From positions 1-63,123 of the forward strand of contig JAKSIK010000014.1 of the NCBI GenBank assembly GCA_024398835.1: 63,123 nucleotides of DNA, written 5' to 3'. Position 1 is the first letter of the stretch; each line of letters opens with the position of its first letter. Of the stretch, positions 1 through 8,399 are shown one piece after another. This DNA is from Fibrobacter sp. Lineage in GTDB: Bacteria; Fibrobacterota; Fibrobacteria; Fibrobacterales; Fibrobacteraceae. The notes under the pieces are model-generated. The model was given only the letters and a program-made list of their open reading frames with translations, did no database searches and was not told where the DNA came from. The position numbers and the translations under genes were made by a program.

Positions 1-1205
1 GCATCGCAGATATGCCACACCTTGTCGCTGCCTAAACCGACAGTATCTTGGCGGAGGACCGTGCAGCCCCTCAAATTCAAAGAGCAGTCGCTGTTGTTGC
101 CAGCACGCCATGCCTTGCCTTCAAACACATAGCAGTTCTTGCCATTTACACTTCCCCACTTGCTGTCGCCATCATTCCCTGCTTCCCATTTGTAAGTATC
201 CTTCTCCAAATCCGTGGCAATACGCCAACCATTTTCTGCGCAGATAAAGTGATTTTCATAATAAGCACTCAATTCATTTGAGTTCTGCTTGATTTCCGAT
301 TGATTTTCTGCAGAGCAATCCCCCAATCCAAAATTCTGCCACCAGAAATTGTTCAGGTATTTTTCAAATGCCGGGACCTCATCGCCCAAGTTCCAAGAGT
401 TGATATGAGTACGGATTTGCGCATAATTCTCATCAAATGTCCAATCAGCAATTTCAGTTTGCATTTTGCCATCATTCCATTCGCCATCTTCAATATCCTG
501 TGCAAAATCAGCCAGACGTTCACTGAAGTTAGCCTCATTCAAATTCCCCTGCATCATCACTGATATTGCAAGCAGTGCGGCGTTTTCATCACCTACTCCA
601 AAAATATTGAGATCTTCCGCATTCTTAAACTCGCCCTTTATCTTAAAGGCATTCATCACTTCCGTTTCAGCTTTTGCCTTGGCGTCCGCGACACTCATAG
701 AATCATTTTCAACCAGATAAAGGGAACGTTCATATTCCAAATGGGTCAGGAGATTCACGTTCACTTCGCTCCGTTCACTCAAATCCGTAAGTGCATACAA
801 GGTAACTTGACTGGAAGATTTTTCTCCCGTCACTTCATTGCGATAGAACCCCGTTGCCTTAAGGAGAACATATTGAGAAGCCAAGCTTTTTACGGAAACA
901 CTAAATTCACCCCTGTCATTCTTTATTTTTCCCTCAAAACTATTTCCCGTTTGGGATAATGTTTCCCCATCCAATTCTTGAACTGTAACGCTAGATCCAT
1001 TCACAAAAGGTCCCTTTTGGCTCACGCCGCTCACGGTCTTATCCTTAATGGCGATGATTCCTTCCTCTTCGGCGCTGCCGCCGGCGACATCGTCCGAGGA
1101 ATCGCCGCAAGCGGTCAAAGTAAATGACAGCATGCAAACGCCAAAAGCCAGGCTCAATACCTTCTGAAACCTGGCGAAAGTCCACTTGTCAAACACCTTA
1201 TCCAT
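1..1205 (-). CDS. Truncated Fibrobacter surface lipoprotein (C-terminus off the left edge)
   Basis: The frame is open from an ATG at 1205 to the window edge, about 401 codons, and has no stop. The N-terminus has a hydrophobic stretch ending in a lipobox (LTAC, about residues 31-34) followed by Gly/Ser/Asp/Glu-rich sequence, so the protein is probably a lipoprotein of the cell envelope. Next comes a carboxypeptidase-regulatory-like segment (VSGVSQKGPFVNGSSVTV, then 'GEFSVSVKSLASQY'), the style of N-terminal domain seen in large Fibrobacter paralogous surface proteins; the rest is not recognisable. The start overlaps the stop of the upstream TIGR02147 gene by 8 bases (ATGGATAA), which indicates translational coupling. 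No function can be assigned. The real C-terminal domain lies outside the window. Confidence 0.85.
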   Translation of the reverse strand, partial: MDKVFDKWTFARFQKVLSLAFGVCMLSFTLTACGDSSDDVAGGSAEEEGIIAIKDKTVSGVSQKGPFVNGSSVTVQELDGETLSQTGNSFEGKIKNDRGEFSVSVKSLASQYVLLKATGFYRNEVTGEKSSSQVTLYALTDLSERSEVNVNLLTHLEYERSLYLVENDSMSVADAKAKAETEVMNAFKIKGEFKNAEDLNIFGVGDENAALLAISVMMQGNLNEANFSERLADFAQDIEDGEWNDGKMQTEIADWTFDENYAQIRTHINSWNLGDEVPAFEKYLNNFWWQNFGLGDCSAENQSEIKQNSNELSAYYENHFICAENGWRIATDLEKDTYKWEAGNDGDSKWGSVNGKNCYVFEGKAWRAGNNSDCSLNLRGCTVLRQDTVGLGSDKVWHICD

Positions 1206-2100
1206 GATTCCCTCTCTTCTTTTGAGGTTTGGCGGCACAACGCTTGTGCTCGCGTTTCTTGATACTCTTGTCACCCGCTGTTGGCAACGTCTCCGTCATG
1301 GGGAACAGTTGCATGTTCAGGCGGTAAACTCTTTCTGTTGCGCTTGAGTTCGTCGCGATGGCAACAACCCGATGGCGGAACGCGGCAAGTTCTTTCACAA
1401 TCTGGCAATAAGCCTCCTGCGTGAGCCCAAGGGTCACGCCAGTAAAATTCCGCTCCGCGAGAGGGGCGCCCTCAATGGCCTCCAGGGCGAGCATTCCCAT
1501 TTCGTGGTGAAGCCTGCGGACCGCCACAGGGGTCACATCCATAGGCCCCGTGGAGACGGATTTCGAGGTCTGCTTGTAATTCCCGAACTTGTCCTTTTTC
1601 AAAAGGCCCGTCTTTGTGAGGAAGGCGAGAGTTTCCGAGACCTCCGCCGCAGTGATTTTCGCCCGACACTTGCGGGCCATTTCCAGTGGTTTTGCCCCAG
1701 GCATGGCGGGTGCCAGTTCCCGAATCACGGGGTTCTTCCAGGAACTGAAAAACTTGAAGGCGTCGCCCTCCAGCACATTCACCTTGTGCTCTTTCGCCAA
1801 GGCGAGCATGGCATCAAAGGCCGCCTGCTTCGCCGCATCGTTCTTCGCGTGACTATAGGCAACCATGCTCTTGAAAAAATCCAGTTCAAAACCGGCAAGC
1901 CCCATGGCCACAGCCACTTGATCTGCCGCGGCAATGCTCAAATTCTTCTTCCCCTCGCAAACATACTTCAAATACACCGCCGAGGAAAAGCCCGCCGCAG
2001 CCGCAAAATCACGCCAGGTGAACGCCGATGAACGCTTCCGTTCGTCGTAATAGTCCTGGATGAACTTGCGATAGTCTCTGTATTCGATAATCGGGGTCAC
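1198..2100 (-). CDS. TIGR02147-family (DUF4423-like) HTH protein
   Basis: This 300-residue protein belongs to the large Fibrobacter paralogous family TIGR02147. The opening 'IIEYRDYRKFIQDYYDERK' followed by an Xre-like helix-turn-helix ('FTWRDFAAAAGFSSAVYLKY...GKKNLS', about residues 27-56) is typical of the family. The remainder is helical, with a basic tail rich in Lys/Arg. It probably acts as a DNA-binding regulator, but the family has no firmly established function. The start is a GTG with no ribosome-binding site. It lies 7 nt after a TATATT -10 box and 17-nt-spaced TTGACG -35 box, so the mRNA may be leaderless. It overlaps the downstream lipoprotein gene by 8 bases, which suggests that the two are co-translated and functionally linked. 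Confidence 0.9.
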   Translation of the reverse strand: MTPIIEYRDYRKFIQDYYDERKRSSAFTWRDFAAAAGFSSAVYLKYVCEGKKNLSIAAADQVAVAMGLAGFELDFFKSMVAYSHAKNDAAKQAAFDAMLALAKEHKVNVLEGDAFKFFSSWKNPVIRELAPAMPGAKPLEMARKCRAKITAAEVSETLAFLTKTGLLKKDKFGNYKQTSKSVSTGPMDVTPVAVRRLHHEMGMLALEAIEGAPLAERNFTGVTLGLTQEAYCQIVKELAAFRHRVVAIATNSSATERVYRLNMQLFPMTETLPTAGDKSIKKREHKRCAAKPQKKRGNHG

Positions 2101-2107
2101 AAGAGCA

Positions 2108-2136
2108 AATATACACTAGTTTATACCCTTCGTCAA
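2108..2136 (-). promoter_or_regulatory. Promoter of the TIGR02147 gene, apparently leaderless
   Basis: On the minus strand TTGACG (2131-2136) and TATATT (2108-2113) are separated by exactly 17 bases. The GTG start codon (2098-2100) follows the -10 hexamer after only 7 bases (TGCTCTT). Transcription would therefore begin at or next to the start codon. Confidence 0.65.
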
Positions 2137-2219
2137 GCATTTAGAACACAAATTGTCAAATTTAGTTAATTTTTACACAATTTTTATAAATTTATAGAAT
2201 TTTGTATTCCAAGCAAAAA

Positions 2220-2445
2220 CAGAAGCGTTTCCCGTCAGACATCAATTCTGCATTCTTCATTCTGCATTCATAATTAACGTTCATGGATTGCCACGTCGCG
2301 TTCCACGCTCCTCGCAATGACGCCGAAAATAATTACAAATTACGAGTTATGAATTACGAATTATGAGATATATCTGGCGATGCATCTCGCCAGAGGCACC
2401 AATTTTGAATTGTGAATTTTGAATTTTGAATTGTAAAATTCCCGC
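2220..2445. repeat. Intergenic repeat cluster (AT-rich 'attctgcattc / gaattttgaatt' simple repeats plus one hairpin element)
   Basis: The 364-base gap between the TIGR02147 gene and murD holds the TIGR02147 promoter and then repeat DNA. There are iterations of 'attctgcattc', 'aattacgaattatga' and 'gaattttgaatt', and one hairpin repeat at 2286-2322. The same vocabulary recurs at 16190-16485, 34610-34857 and 46514-46552. No gene is visible. Confidence 0.75.
2286..2322. repeat. REP-like hairpin repeat, copy 1
   Basis: It begins GATTGCCACG and ends CTCGCAATGACG. The outer arms ATTGC/GCAAT pair, and the inner GCGT/ACGC pair around a TCC loop. It is one of five copies in this window. Confidence 0.75.
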
Positions 2446-2451
2446 ATTTAC

Positions 2452-2457
2452 TACATT
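2452..2457 (+). promoter_or_regulatory. Candidate -10 box of murD (leaderless arrangement)
   Basis: TACATT ends 7 bases before the murD ATG at 2465, and the intervening CTCCACC has no Shine-Dalgarno sequence. No good -35 box is visible at 17 bases. TTGTAA lies 15 bases upstream. Confidence 0.4.
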
Positions 2458-2464
2458 CTCCACC

Positions 2465-3805
2465 ATGAATAACATCATTTCCCCTGTTGGCATTTTAGGC
2501 TTTGGCGTTGAAGGCCAGAGCACTCTCCAGTATCTATTTCGCGAAGGCGTTAAAGAAATCGTCGTGATGGACAAGAACCCGGTAAACCTGCCGGAAGTCC
2601 CCGATGGCATAGATGTCAAAGTCTTCAGCGGCGACAACTACCTAGACGGTTTGAAGGATTGCGTCACCGTGGTCCGCTCCGCCGGTGTGTACCCCATGAG
2701 CAAGGAACTGTTCGCCTTCCAGATGAACGGCGGACTCCTCACCAGCCAAATCCAATTGTTCCTAGAACAGACTTCTTCCAAAAAAGTGGTTGGCGTTACA
2801 GGCACTCTCGGCAAGGGCAGCACCGTCAGCATGATTGCCCACATCCTGAGCGCAGCGGGCGAAGAGAACGCTATCGGAGGAAACTTCGGCGTGCCCGCGC
2901 TTGACCTCCTGAAGGATGAGCCCAGCAACCGCATCTCCATTCTGGAACTTTCCAGCTTCCAGCTCATGACGCTTTCCGTATCGCCCGACGTAGCCGTGGT
3001 GCTCCGCGTTTCTACCGAACATTTGGACTGGCACAAGAGCGTGGAGGAATACCGCGACGCCAAGGCCAATCTGGTCCGCTGGCAAAAACGCGGCGGTGCC
3101 TGCGTTTACCTAAAGGATGCTGCACCCACGGCAAAGATTGCAGAAGAAAGCCCAGCCGGAACAAAACTTTCCGTCAGCTATGAAAACGGCGACGCCATCA
3201 TCGAAGGCGACACCCTTATGATTGGTCACGACGCCCTCAGCCTCGGCGAATGCAAGGTCCGCGGGATCTACCAGCTGGAGAACATGGCCGCCGCAACCCT
3301 CGCCTGCAAGGCCCTCGGCATTAGCGTCAGCGAATCCTTCGAGGCTCTAAAATCTTACGAGACCCTCCCCTTCCGCATGGAATTCAAGGGCGAAAAAAAT
3401 GGCATTGAATTCTACAACGATAGTTACGCCACTCGCCCAGATGCCACTATTGCGGCAACCAAGAGCATGAAGCGGCCCTTCGCCCTCATTCTCGGCGGTT
3501 CCGAAAAGAACGCTGACTTCACTGAACTCTCCCAAATCCTCGTGAAGGAGCGTCCGAACCTGAAGCGCATCGCCCTCATCGGCGCTACTGCAGAACGGAT
3601 GCTCGCTTCTTTGAAAGAGGCTGGGTTAGCCGAAGACGTCACGACCGCAAAAATCTTCCCCACTCTGGAAGAAGCCTTTGCCGATTGCCTAAACATCGGT
3701 GCCGGCGGGAGCGTCATCATGAGCCCTGCCTGCGCTAGCTTCGGGCTTTTCAAGAACTACAAAGTCCGCGGGCAAGTCTTCGACAAACTCGTTGCCGATT
3801 TATAG
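2465..3805 (+). CDS. murD: UDP-N-acetylmuramoylalanine--D-glutamate ligase (MurD)
   Basis: This 446-residue cytoplasmic Mur ligase adds D-Glu to UDP-MurNAc-L-Ala in peptidoglycan synthesis. Visible family features are an N-terminal Rossmann-like 'GILGFGVEGQST', the ATP loop 'GVTGTLGKGST' (about residues 110-120), 'GGNFGVPALDLL', 'ELSSFQL', 'EHLDWH', 'YNDSYATRPDATIAA' (about 318) and 'ILGGSEKNADF'. The loop has an extra Gly between Lys and Ser compared with the usual MurD GSNGKST and resembles the FolC form. A TTG at 2426 would extend the frame, but those codons come from the AT-rich repeat, so the ATG at 2465 is preferred. The gene stands alone rather than in a dcw cluster. Confidence 0.93.
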   Translation: MNNIISPVGILGFGVEGQSTLQYLFREGVKEIVVMDKNPVNLPEVPDGIDVKVFSGDNYLDGLKDCVTVVRSAGVYPMSKELFAFQMNGGLLTSQIQLFLEQTSSKKVVGVTGTLGKGSTVSMIAHILSAAGEENAIGGNFGVPALDLLKDEPSNRISILELSSFQLMTLSVSPDVAVVLRVSTEHLDWHKSVEEYRDAKANLVRWQKRGGACVYLKDAAPTAKIAEESPAGTKLSVSYENGDAIIEGDTLMIGHDALSLGECKVRGIYQLENMAAATLACKALGISVSESFEALKSYETLPFRMEFKGEKNGIEFYNDSYATRPDATIAATKSMKRPFALILGGSEKNADFTELSQILVKERPNLKRIALIGATAERMLASLKEAGLAEDVTTAKIFPTLEEAFADCLNIGAGGSVIMSPACASFGLFKNYKVRGQVFDKLVADL

Positions 3806-3860
3806 CGACAGCAAATTCTGTCTGAATTACCTCGCACAAATCATTTAAGAAATTCAATAC

Positions 3861-3893
3861 AAAACGGCACCTGGTTTTCACCAGGTGCCGTTT
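3861..3893. terminator. Bidirectional terminator between murD and yebC
   Basis: The stem CGGCACCTGG/CCAGGTGCCG closes on a TTTTCA loop, with A-tract on the left and T-tract on the right. It serves two converging genes. Confidence 0.85.
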
Positions 3894-3914
3894 GCATAAA
3901 GCCTAAGCTAAAGC

Positions 3915-4661
3915 TTATTCTGCAGCATCCATATCGGCTTCGTCGATTTCCGCATTGTGATAGACGTCTTGAACGTCATCATGGTCTTCGAACTTGTCGA
4001 TAAGTTTGAGGAGCTTCACAGCATCATCGTGACCGAGCTTCACAGGATCGTTAGCCACATAGCTAAGTTCCGCGCTCATCATTTCAATGCCAGCAGTTTC
4101 AAGAGCCTTGGACACAGCATCAAATGCTTCTGGAGAAGTGGAGATTTCATGAACGCCGTCTTCCGTGCTCATGTCATCAGCGCCGGCTTCAATGACCAAG
4201 TCCATCACCTTGTCTTCCGGATACTTTTCAGCATCCACAATAATGACACCCTTATAGGTGAAAGCCCAAGTCACAGAGCCAGATTCACCCATGGAACCGC
4301 CATTCTTGTTGAAGATGTTGCGAATTTCAGCAACGGTACGGACCTTGTTGTCGGTCATGCATTGCACCATGATGGCAATGCCACCTGGGCCGCGTCCCTC
4401 GTACATCGGTTCTGTAACATCAGCACCGCCGTTAGCACCTGTACCCTTAGCAATTGCACTTTCGATATTCTTGGTCGGAAGGCTCTGGCTCTTGGATTTG
4501 AGGATAGCCGCGCGGAGACGGGGGTTAGCATCAGGGTTTCCACCACCGAGTTTAGCGGCAATGGAGATTTCCTTAATCAACTTGTTCCAAGCCTTGGCGC
4601 GAGCAACGTCTGTCTTGGCTTTCTTACGTTTGGTGGTGGCCCATTTTGAGTGACCGGACAT
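3915..4661 (-). CDS. yebC: YebC/PmpR family protein (DUF28)
   Basis: The 248-residue protein has the canonical family start MSGHSKW(A/S)xTKRKK, the block 'NPRLRAAILKSKSQSLPTKNIESAI' and 'YEGRGPGGIAIMVQ', then acidic central and C-terminal domains. Length is normal. The family was first described as transcriptional regulators, and more recent work assigns some members a role in relieving ribosome stalling at proline-rich stretches. Which role applies here cannot be read from sequence. A GAGG ribosome-binding site precedes the ATG. The gene may be co-transcribed with 4711-5703, which ends 49 bases upstream. Confidence 0.95.
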   Translation of the reverse strand: MSGHSKWATTKRKKAKTDVARAKAWNKLIKEISIAAKLGGGNPDANPRLRAAILKSKSQSLPTKNIESAIAKGTGANGGADVTEPMYEGRGPGGIAIMVQCMTDNKVRTVAEIRNIFNKNGGSMGESGSVTWAFTYKGVIIVDAEKYPEDKVMDLVIEAGADDMSTEDGVHEISTSPEAFDAVSKALETAGIEMMSAELSYVANDPVKLGHDDAVKLLKLIDKFEDHDDVQDVYHNAEIDEADMDAAE

Positions 4662-4710
4662 AAAGTACCTCTATCAGGTTACAATTGATATTTGTGTTAA
4701 ACTTTCAGGA

Positions 4711-5703
4711 CTATTCGTCTTCATCTTCGTCGTAAGACTTTTTCTTCTTTTTCTTCTTGGACTTTTTCTTCTTTACGACGGGTTCTTCATCGTCTTCTTC
4801 CTCTTCCTCGACGACTTTCTTTTTCTTCTTTTTCTTCTTTACGACGGGCTGTTCGTCTTCTTCAGCGTCTTCTTCGACGACCTTCTTTTTCTTCTTTTTC
4901 TTCTTCACGACAGGAGCTTCTTCCTCGTCTTCTTCAACAGCCTTTTTCTTCTTTTTCTTCTTCTTGACTACCGGTTCTTCGGCTTCTTCCTCTTCTTCGG
5001 CAGCCTGCTTCTTACGCATCATGGCACGACGGCGTTTTTCCTTCACAGAAAGCTTAGAGCCATCGTCATCTGTTTCCTCATCTTCGGCAACCATCTTCTT
5101 AGCCACCGGTTCTTCTTCAGCAACCGGTTCCGGTTTTGGTTCCGGCTTGGGGCGGTTCATATCCTGAAGAGTCTTCTTATCTACAGGTGTTGCAGAGGCC
5201 GCTGTGATTTCATGTTCGTAATTGCCACCCCAGAGAGCTCCGAGAGCCTCGGCGCCGGCCATAGCATCCTTCAAGATGCCAGCAGCCCATTCGTCATCAG
5301 CCGGAGGAAGCAACTTAAACTTCACATTGCGAACAGAAACCTGTTCATCATCGTAATAAAGCATCAGGTCGAACACACCGGCATTGTATTCCTTGCCATC
5401 CTTGCCAGCAGCCTTGGAATCCGGAACGTAGGCAACGATTACATAAATGCTGCCTTCATAAAGGGCAGACACCAAAAGCTGAGGGTCGCCAGCAACAACG
5501 CGGGCTTCACCAATAGCCTGGAAAGCCCAAGGCGCAGCCTCTACCTTCAGAGAGAACTTGTGGAAGCCATCTTCAGCAGCTTTCATCTTCAAGAAGGAAG
5601 CTCCTTCGAAAGCCTGAAATGCAACCTTTGGACCTGGAGCCGCATCCTGAGCAAAGCCCAGAACAGAGAGCGCCATGATCAATACACTGAGTATCTTTTT
5701 CAT
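4711..5703 (-). CDS. Exported protein with Lys/Glu charge-block repeats
   Basis: This 330-residue protein of unknown function has a clear signal peptide (MKKILSVLIMALSVLGFAQ, cleavage near residue 19). A globular, mostly beta-looking domain follows to about residue 165 ('GKEYNAGVFDLMLYYDDEQVSV'), then a Pro/Lys/Glu linker. From about residue 235 to the end there are at least four repeats of an acidic block, 'PVVK' and a run of about 8-9 lysines. These KEKE-like tails are disordered and may bind polyanions or the peptidoglycan/LPS surface (inference). It lies 17 bases downstream of the phosphohexomutase gene with its own GGAG site, so the two form an operon. Repeat number may vary between strains. 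Confidence 0.85.
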   Translation of the reverse strand: MKKILSVLIMALSVLGFAQDAAPGPKVAFQAFEGASFLKMKAAEDGFHKFSLKVEAAPWAFQAIGEARVVAGDPQLLVSALYEGSIYVIVAYVPDSKAAGKDGKEYNAGVFDLMLYYDDEQVSVRNVKFKLLPPADDEWAAGILKDAMAGAEALGALWGGNYEHEITAASATPVDKKTLQDMNRPKPEPKPEPVAEEEPVAKKMVAEDEETDDDGSKLSVKEKRRRAMMRKKQAAEEEEEAEEPVVKKKKKKKKAVEEDEEEAPVVKKKKKKKKVVEEDAEEDEQPVVKKKKKKKKVVEEEEEDDEEPVVKKKKSKKKKKKKSYDEDEDE

Positions 5704-5720
5704 CGTTTTACTCCTATTAT

Positions 5721-7334
5721 TTAATCTCTAAAGAACAGCGCCTTTGCGGCCTCGAACATGGGATCCTTTTCATCTGGATCGCGGCATTCCGTGTAAATAC
5801 GGACCTTTGGTTCCGTACCGGAGGGGCGCACCAACATCCAAGAGTCATCCTCAAATATGATTTTCACACCATCGAGAGTCAGGAGCTGTTTTACAGTTTT
5901 TTCATTTGTACCAACCTGGACCTTAGCCCCCGGTTTGGCAACTTCAGCGATGGCGTTCACCTTGGCAACAAGAGGAGCGCCCACCAAAGACTTGTCCACT
6001 TCGAAGCCTGCGCGGCTCGGATAGAAACGGCCGAATTCAGCATACAGGGAATCCAGGTATTCACCCAGGTTCTTACCCGTGGTAGCCATGATTTCAAGAG
6101 CCATAAGGAGGCCGAACTGGGCATCCTTTTCCAAAGTGTTATTGAGGCCAGAAATGCCATCGGATTCTTCGAAGGCCACCAAAGCCTTATCCTTTGCAGA
6201 ACGGCTGAGCCAGGGGCGGAAGTTCTTGAAGCCCACCGGAGTCTCCATCACGGGTACGCCCAACTTTTCGGCAATGATGTTCACAAAGTTGGAGGTTGCC
6301 ACGGACTTCGCCACAACGCCCTTTTCCTTACGGACTGTAGCCATGTAGTGGAAGGCGATAGCACCAAAGCTGTTCATGTCCACTTCGCGGGAACCATCAT
6401 AGAAACGAATGCGGTCGCCATCGGGGTCAAAAATGCAGCCCAGGCGGAAGCGGGTCTGGCTAGCATCCAAGGCCTTCTTCACCTTCTCCAGGTTCTTGCT
6501 GGAAGGTTCCGGAGCAATGCCGCCAAAGAGGCTGTCATCTTCCGTACGGATGGTGGTGAGGCACTTGGGGTTGCCCAGCAGGAAGGGCGGACGGCGACGG
6601 GTAGAACCATGAACATGGTCGCAGACCAGAGTCAATTCGCCCTTATCCAAGAAATTCTTAATCACATCAAACTTGATGGTGCCCTGCTTGTGGAGGAACT
6701 CCCCATAAATCTTGAGAGCGTCAATCAGTTCCCAGTCAACCTTGCCCACCGGTTCAAACTTCCAGGTGGCCATCATTTCGTTACTGAGCTTGGTAATCAC
6801 GTTGGTGATTTCCGGACCAGCGGGACCGCCATCAGCCGGATTGAACTTGATGCCGTTGTAGTGGCTCGGATTGTGGCTCGGAGTCATGTTGATGGAGCAG
6901 GCAGCACCCAACATTTCGATAGCGGCAGAAAATTCCGGAGTGGGCATTTCACCGCCATAATAAACCTTCACCCCAGCCTTGGCGAACTGGTCGGCCACGG
7001 CTTCGCAGAATTCATGGCCCAAAAGGCGGTTGTCATGTCCAACCACCACACCACGCTTCTGGAGTTCGGCAAAATCTTTTACTCCAAGAGCTTCAAAGAG
7101 TTCCGGAGTGGCTTCGCGATACAGGCGCACAATGGCGGCACCCACCACCTGGAGATTCCGGAGGGTGAACTCGGAGCCAATTTCGCCACGCCAACCAGAA
7201 GTGCCAAAGCTAACCTTAGCGGGCTCCTGGGAAGTAAGAGCGACTTGCTTGACCTGTTCCACCAAATTCATATCGGTTGCCGGATTGAATTCCGGTGCCT
7301 GAATCTTTTTCCAGATTTGAGTAATCGAATCCAT
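5721..7334 (-). CDS. Phosphohexomutase (phosphoglucomutase/phosphomannomutase family)
   Basis: The 537-residue protein has all four landmarks of the alpha-D-phosphohexomutase superfamily. These are the active-site serine loop 'TPSHNPSHYNGIKFNP' (about 151-166), the Mg-binding 'DPDGDR' (about 303-308), the sugar-specificity loop 'EESDGIS' (about 388) and the phosphate-binding 'RPSGTEPKVRIY' (about 503). It interconverts hexose 1- and 6-phosphates, feeding glycogen, cell-wall and surface sugar synthesis. Whether glucose or mannose is preferred is not decidable here. A leader of about 31 bases lies between TATATT and the ATG and includes AGGA. It is divergent from dapA and is the first gene of a two-gene operon with 4711-5703. 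Confidence 0.92.
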   Translation of the reverse strand: MDSITQIWKKIQAPEFNPATDMNLVEQVKQVALTSQEPAKVSFGTSGWRGEIGSEFTLRNLQVVGAAIVRLYREATPELFEALGVKDFAELQKRGVVVGHDNRLLGHEFCEAVADQFAKAGVKVYYGGEMPTPEFSAAIEMLGAACSINMTPSHNPSHYNGIKFNPADGGPAGPEITNVITKLSNEMMATWKFEPVGKVDWELIDALKIYGEFLHKQGTIKFDVIKNFLDKGELTLVCDHVHGSTRRRPPFLLGNPKCLTTIRTEDDSLFGGIAPEPSSKNLEKVKKALDASQTRFRLGCIFDPDGDRIRFYDGSREVDMNSFGAIAFHYMATVRKEKGVVAKSVATSNFVNIIAEKLGVPVMETPVGFKNFRPWLSRSAKDKALVAFEESDGISGLNNTLEKDAQFGLLMALEIMATTGKNLGEYLDSLYAEFGRFYPSRAGFEVDKSLVGAPLVAKVNAIAEVAKPGAKVQVGTNEKTVKQLLTLDGVKIIFEDDSWMLVRPSGTEPKVRIYTECRDPDEKDPMFEAAKALFFRD

Positions 7335-7414
7335 GTTGGTTCCTGTATTTGTAGTTTAGGCTCAAAATATAACATTTCTTCCCTTTTTTGTTTTGATTTA
7401 ATTATTTTTGCCAC

Positions 7415-8371
7415 ATGCAAATAACTAACGCTTCTCAACTCACTGGTGTTTTCCCCGCGTTGTTCACTCCCTTGAAGAACGACGATCCCAAGAACCTTCG
7501 CAATTCCATCGACTATAAGAAATTTGGTCAGATGATTGACGACGTCATTGCCGCTGGCGCAAGTGGCGTTTTGCCGGCCGTAACTACCGGACAAAGCGCA
7601 ACTGTTTCTCCGCAGCAACACTTAGATATAATAAAGTTTACATTGGATTATGTGGACGGCCGCGTTCCCGTGATTGCAGGCGCTGGCAGCAACTGCACCC
7701 GCGAATCCATCGAGATGATTGAAAACGTCTTGAAGATTGCTCCCGTGGCAGTCCTCTGCGTTACAGGCTACTACAACAATCCTCCCCAGGAAGGCTTGCT
7801 GAACCACTACCGTACCCTCAGTAGCGAAACTGGCGCAAAGATTGTGATTTACAATGTGCCGGGCCGCACTTCCAGCTATGTTCATCCGGACACCTTGATT
7901 GCCCTTGCCGAAGACAAGAACATCATCGGCCTCAAGCAGGCAGTGGAATTCGGCTTTGGTGAAAAGTTCCACGAAGATACCGCCCGCGTCATTAAAGAGA
8001 CCAAGGGTAAGGATTTCGCCGTCATGAGCGGTGAAGACGGACTCTTCGCAGACCTGCTTGAAATGGGTGGCACAGGCCTCGTCAGTGCCTCCGGTAACAT
8101 TCCCGAAGCTTGCAAGACCTTCGTTGACCTGCACAAGGCATTCCTCGCCGGCGATAAGGACAAGGCACACGACTTGCAGAAGGCTGTGCGCGACTATGTG
8201 GACATCACCTTCTGCCGCAAGAACCCCATTCCTCTGGGAACGCTGTTCAACAGCCCGCTGTTCCAGCCCCTCGTAAGCGTGAAGGATACCGCCAACGGCA
8301 AGGATGCCGTGGACCGCATCATGAAACTCATCGAAGAGAAGGCCCAGAGTCTCAAGAAGTATCACGTATAA
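7415..8371 (+). CDS. dapA: 4-hydroxy-tetrahydrodipicolinate synthase-like (DapA/NAL family) aldolase
   Basis: The 318-residue TIM-barrel aldolase has the family features 'TGVFPALFTPL', the dyad 'TTGQSATVS' (usual TTGES), 'YNVPGR' carrying the catalytic Tyr (about 145-150) and Schiff-base Lys in 'IIGLKQA' (about 173). It most likely condenses pyruvate with aspartate semialdehyde in lysine/meso-DAP synthesis. The Lys context (KQA instead of KEA) leaves room for another NAL-family substrate. A TATTTT-like box lies 6 bases upstream of the ATG and there is no ribosome-binding site, so it is another possibly leaderless start. The next gene follows 28 bases later and is probably co-transcribed. Confidence 0.88.
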   Translation: MQITNASQLTGVFPALFTPLKNDDPKNLRNSIDYKKFGQMIDDVIAAGASGVLPAVTTGQSATVSPQQHLDIIKFTLDYVDGRVPVIAGAGSNCTRESIEMIENVLKIAPVAVLCVTGYYNNPPQEGLLNHYRTLSSETGAKIVIYNVPGRTSSYVHPDTLIALAEDKNIIGLKQAVEFGFGEKFHEDTARVIKETKGKDFAVMSGEDGLFADLLEMGGTGLVSASGNIPEACKTFVDLHKAFLAGDKDKAHDLQKAVRDYVDITFCRKNPIPLGTLFNSPLFQPLVSVKDTANGKDAVDRIMKLIEEKAQSLKKYHV

Positions 8372-8399
8372 ATCATAGGCAGGCTATAGGAGAATTAAA

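Noticed and set aside
4757..5167. Poly-Phe/Ser frame opposite the lysine-rich protein gene
   Set aside because: It is the complement of Lys/Glu codons; the minus-strand frame has the signal peptide and ribosome-binding site.
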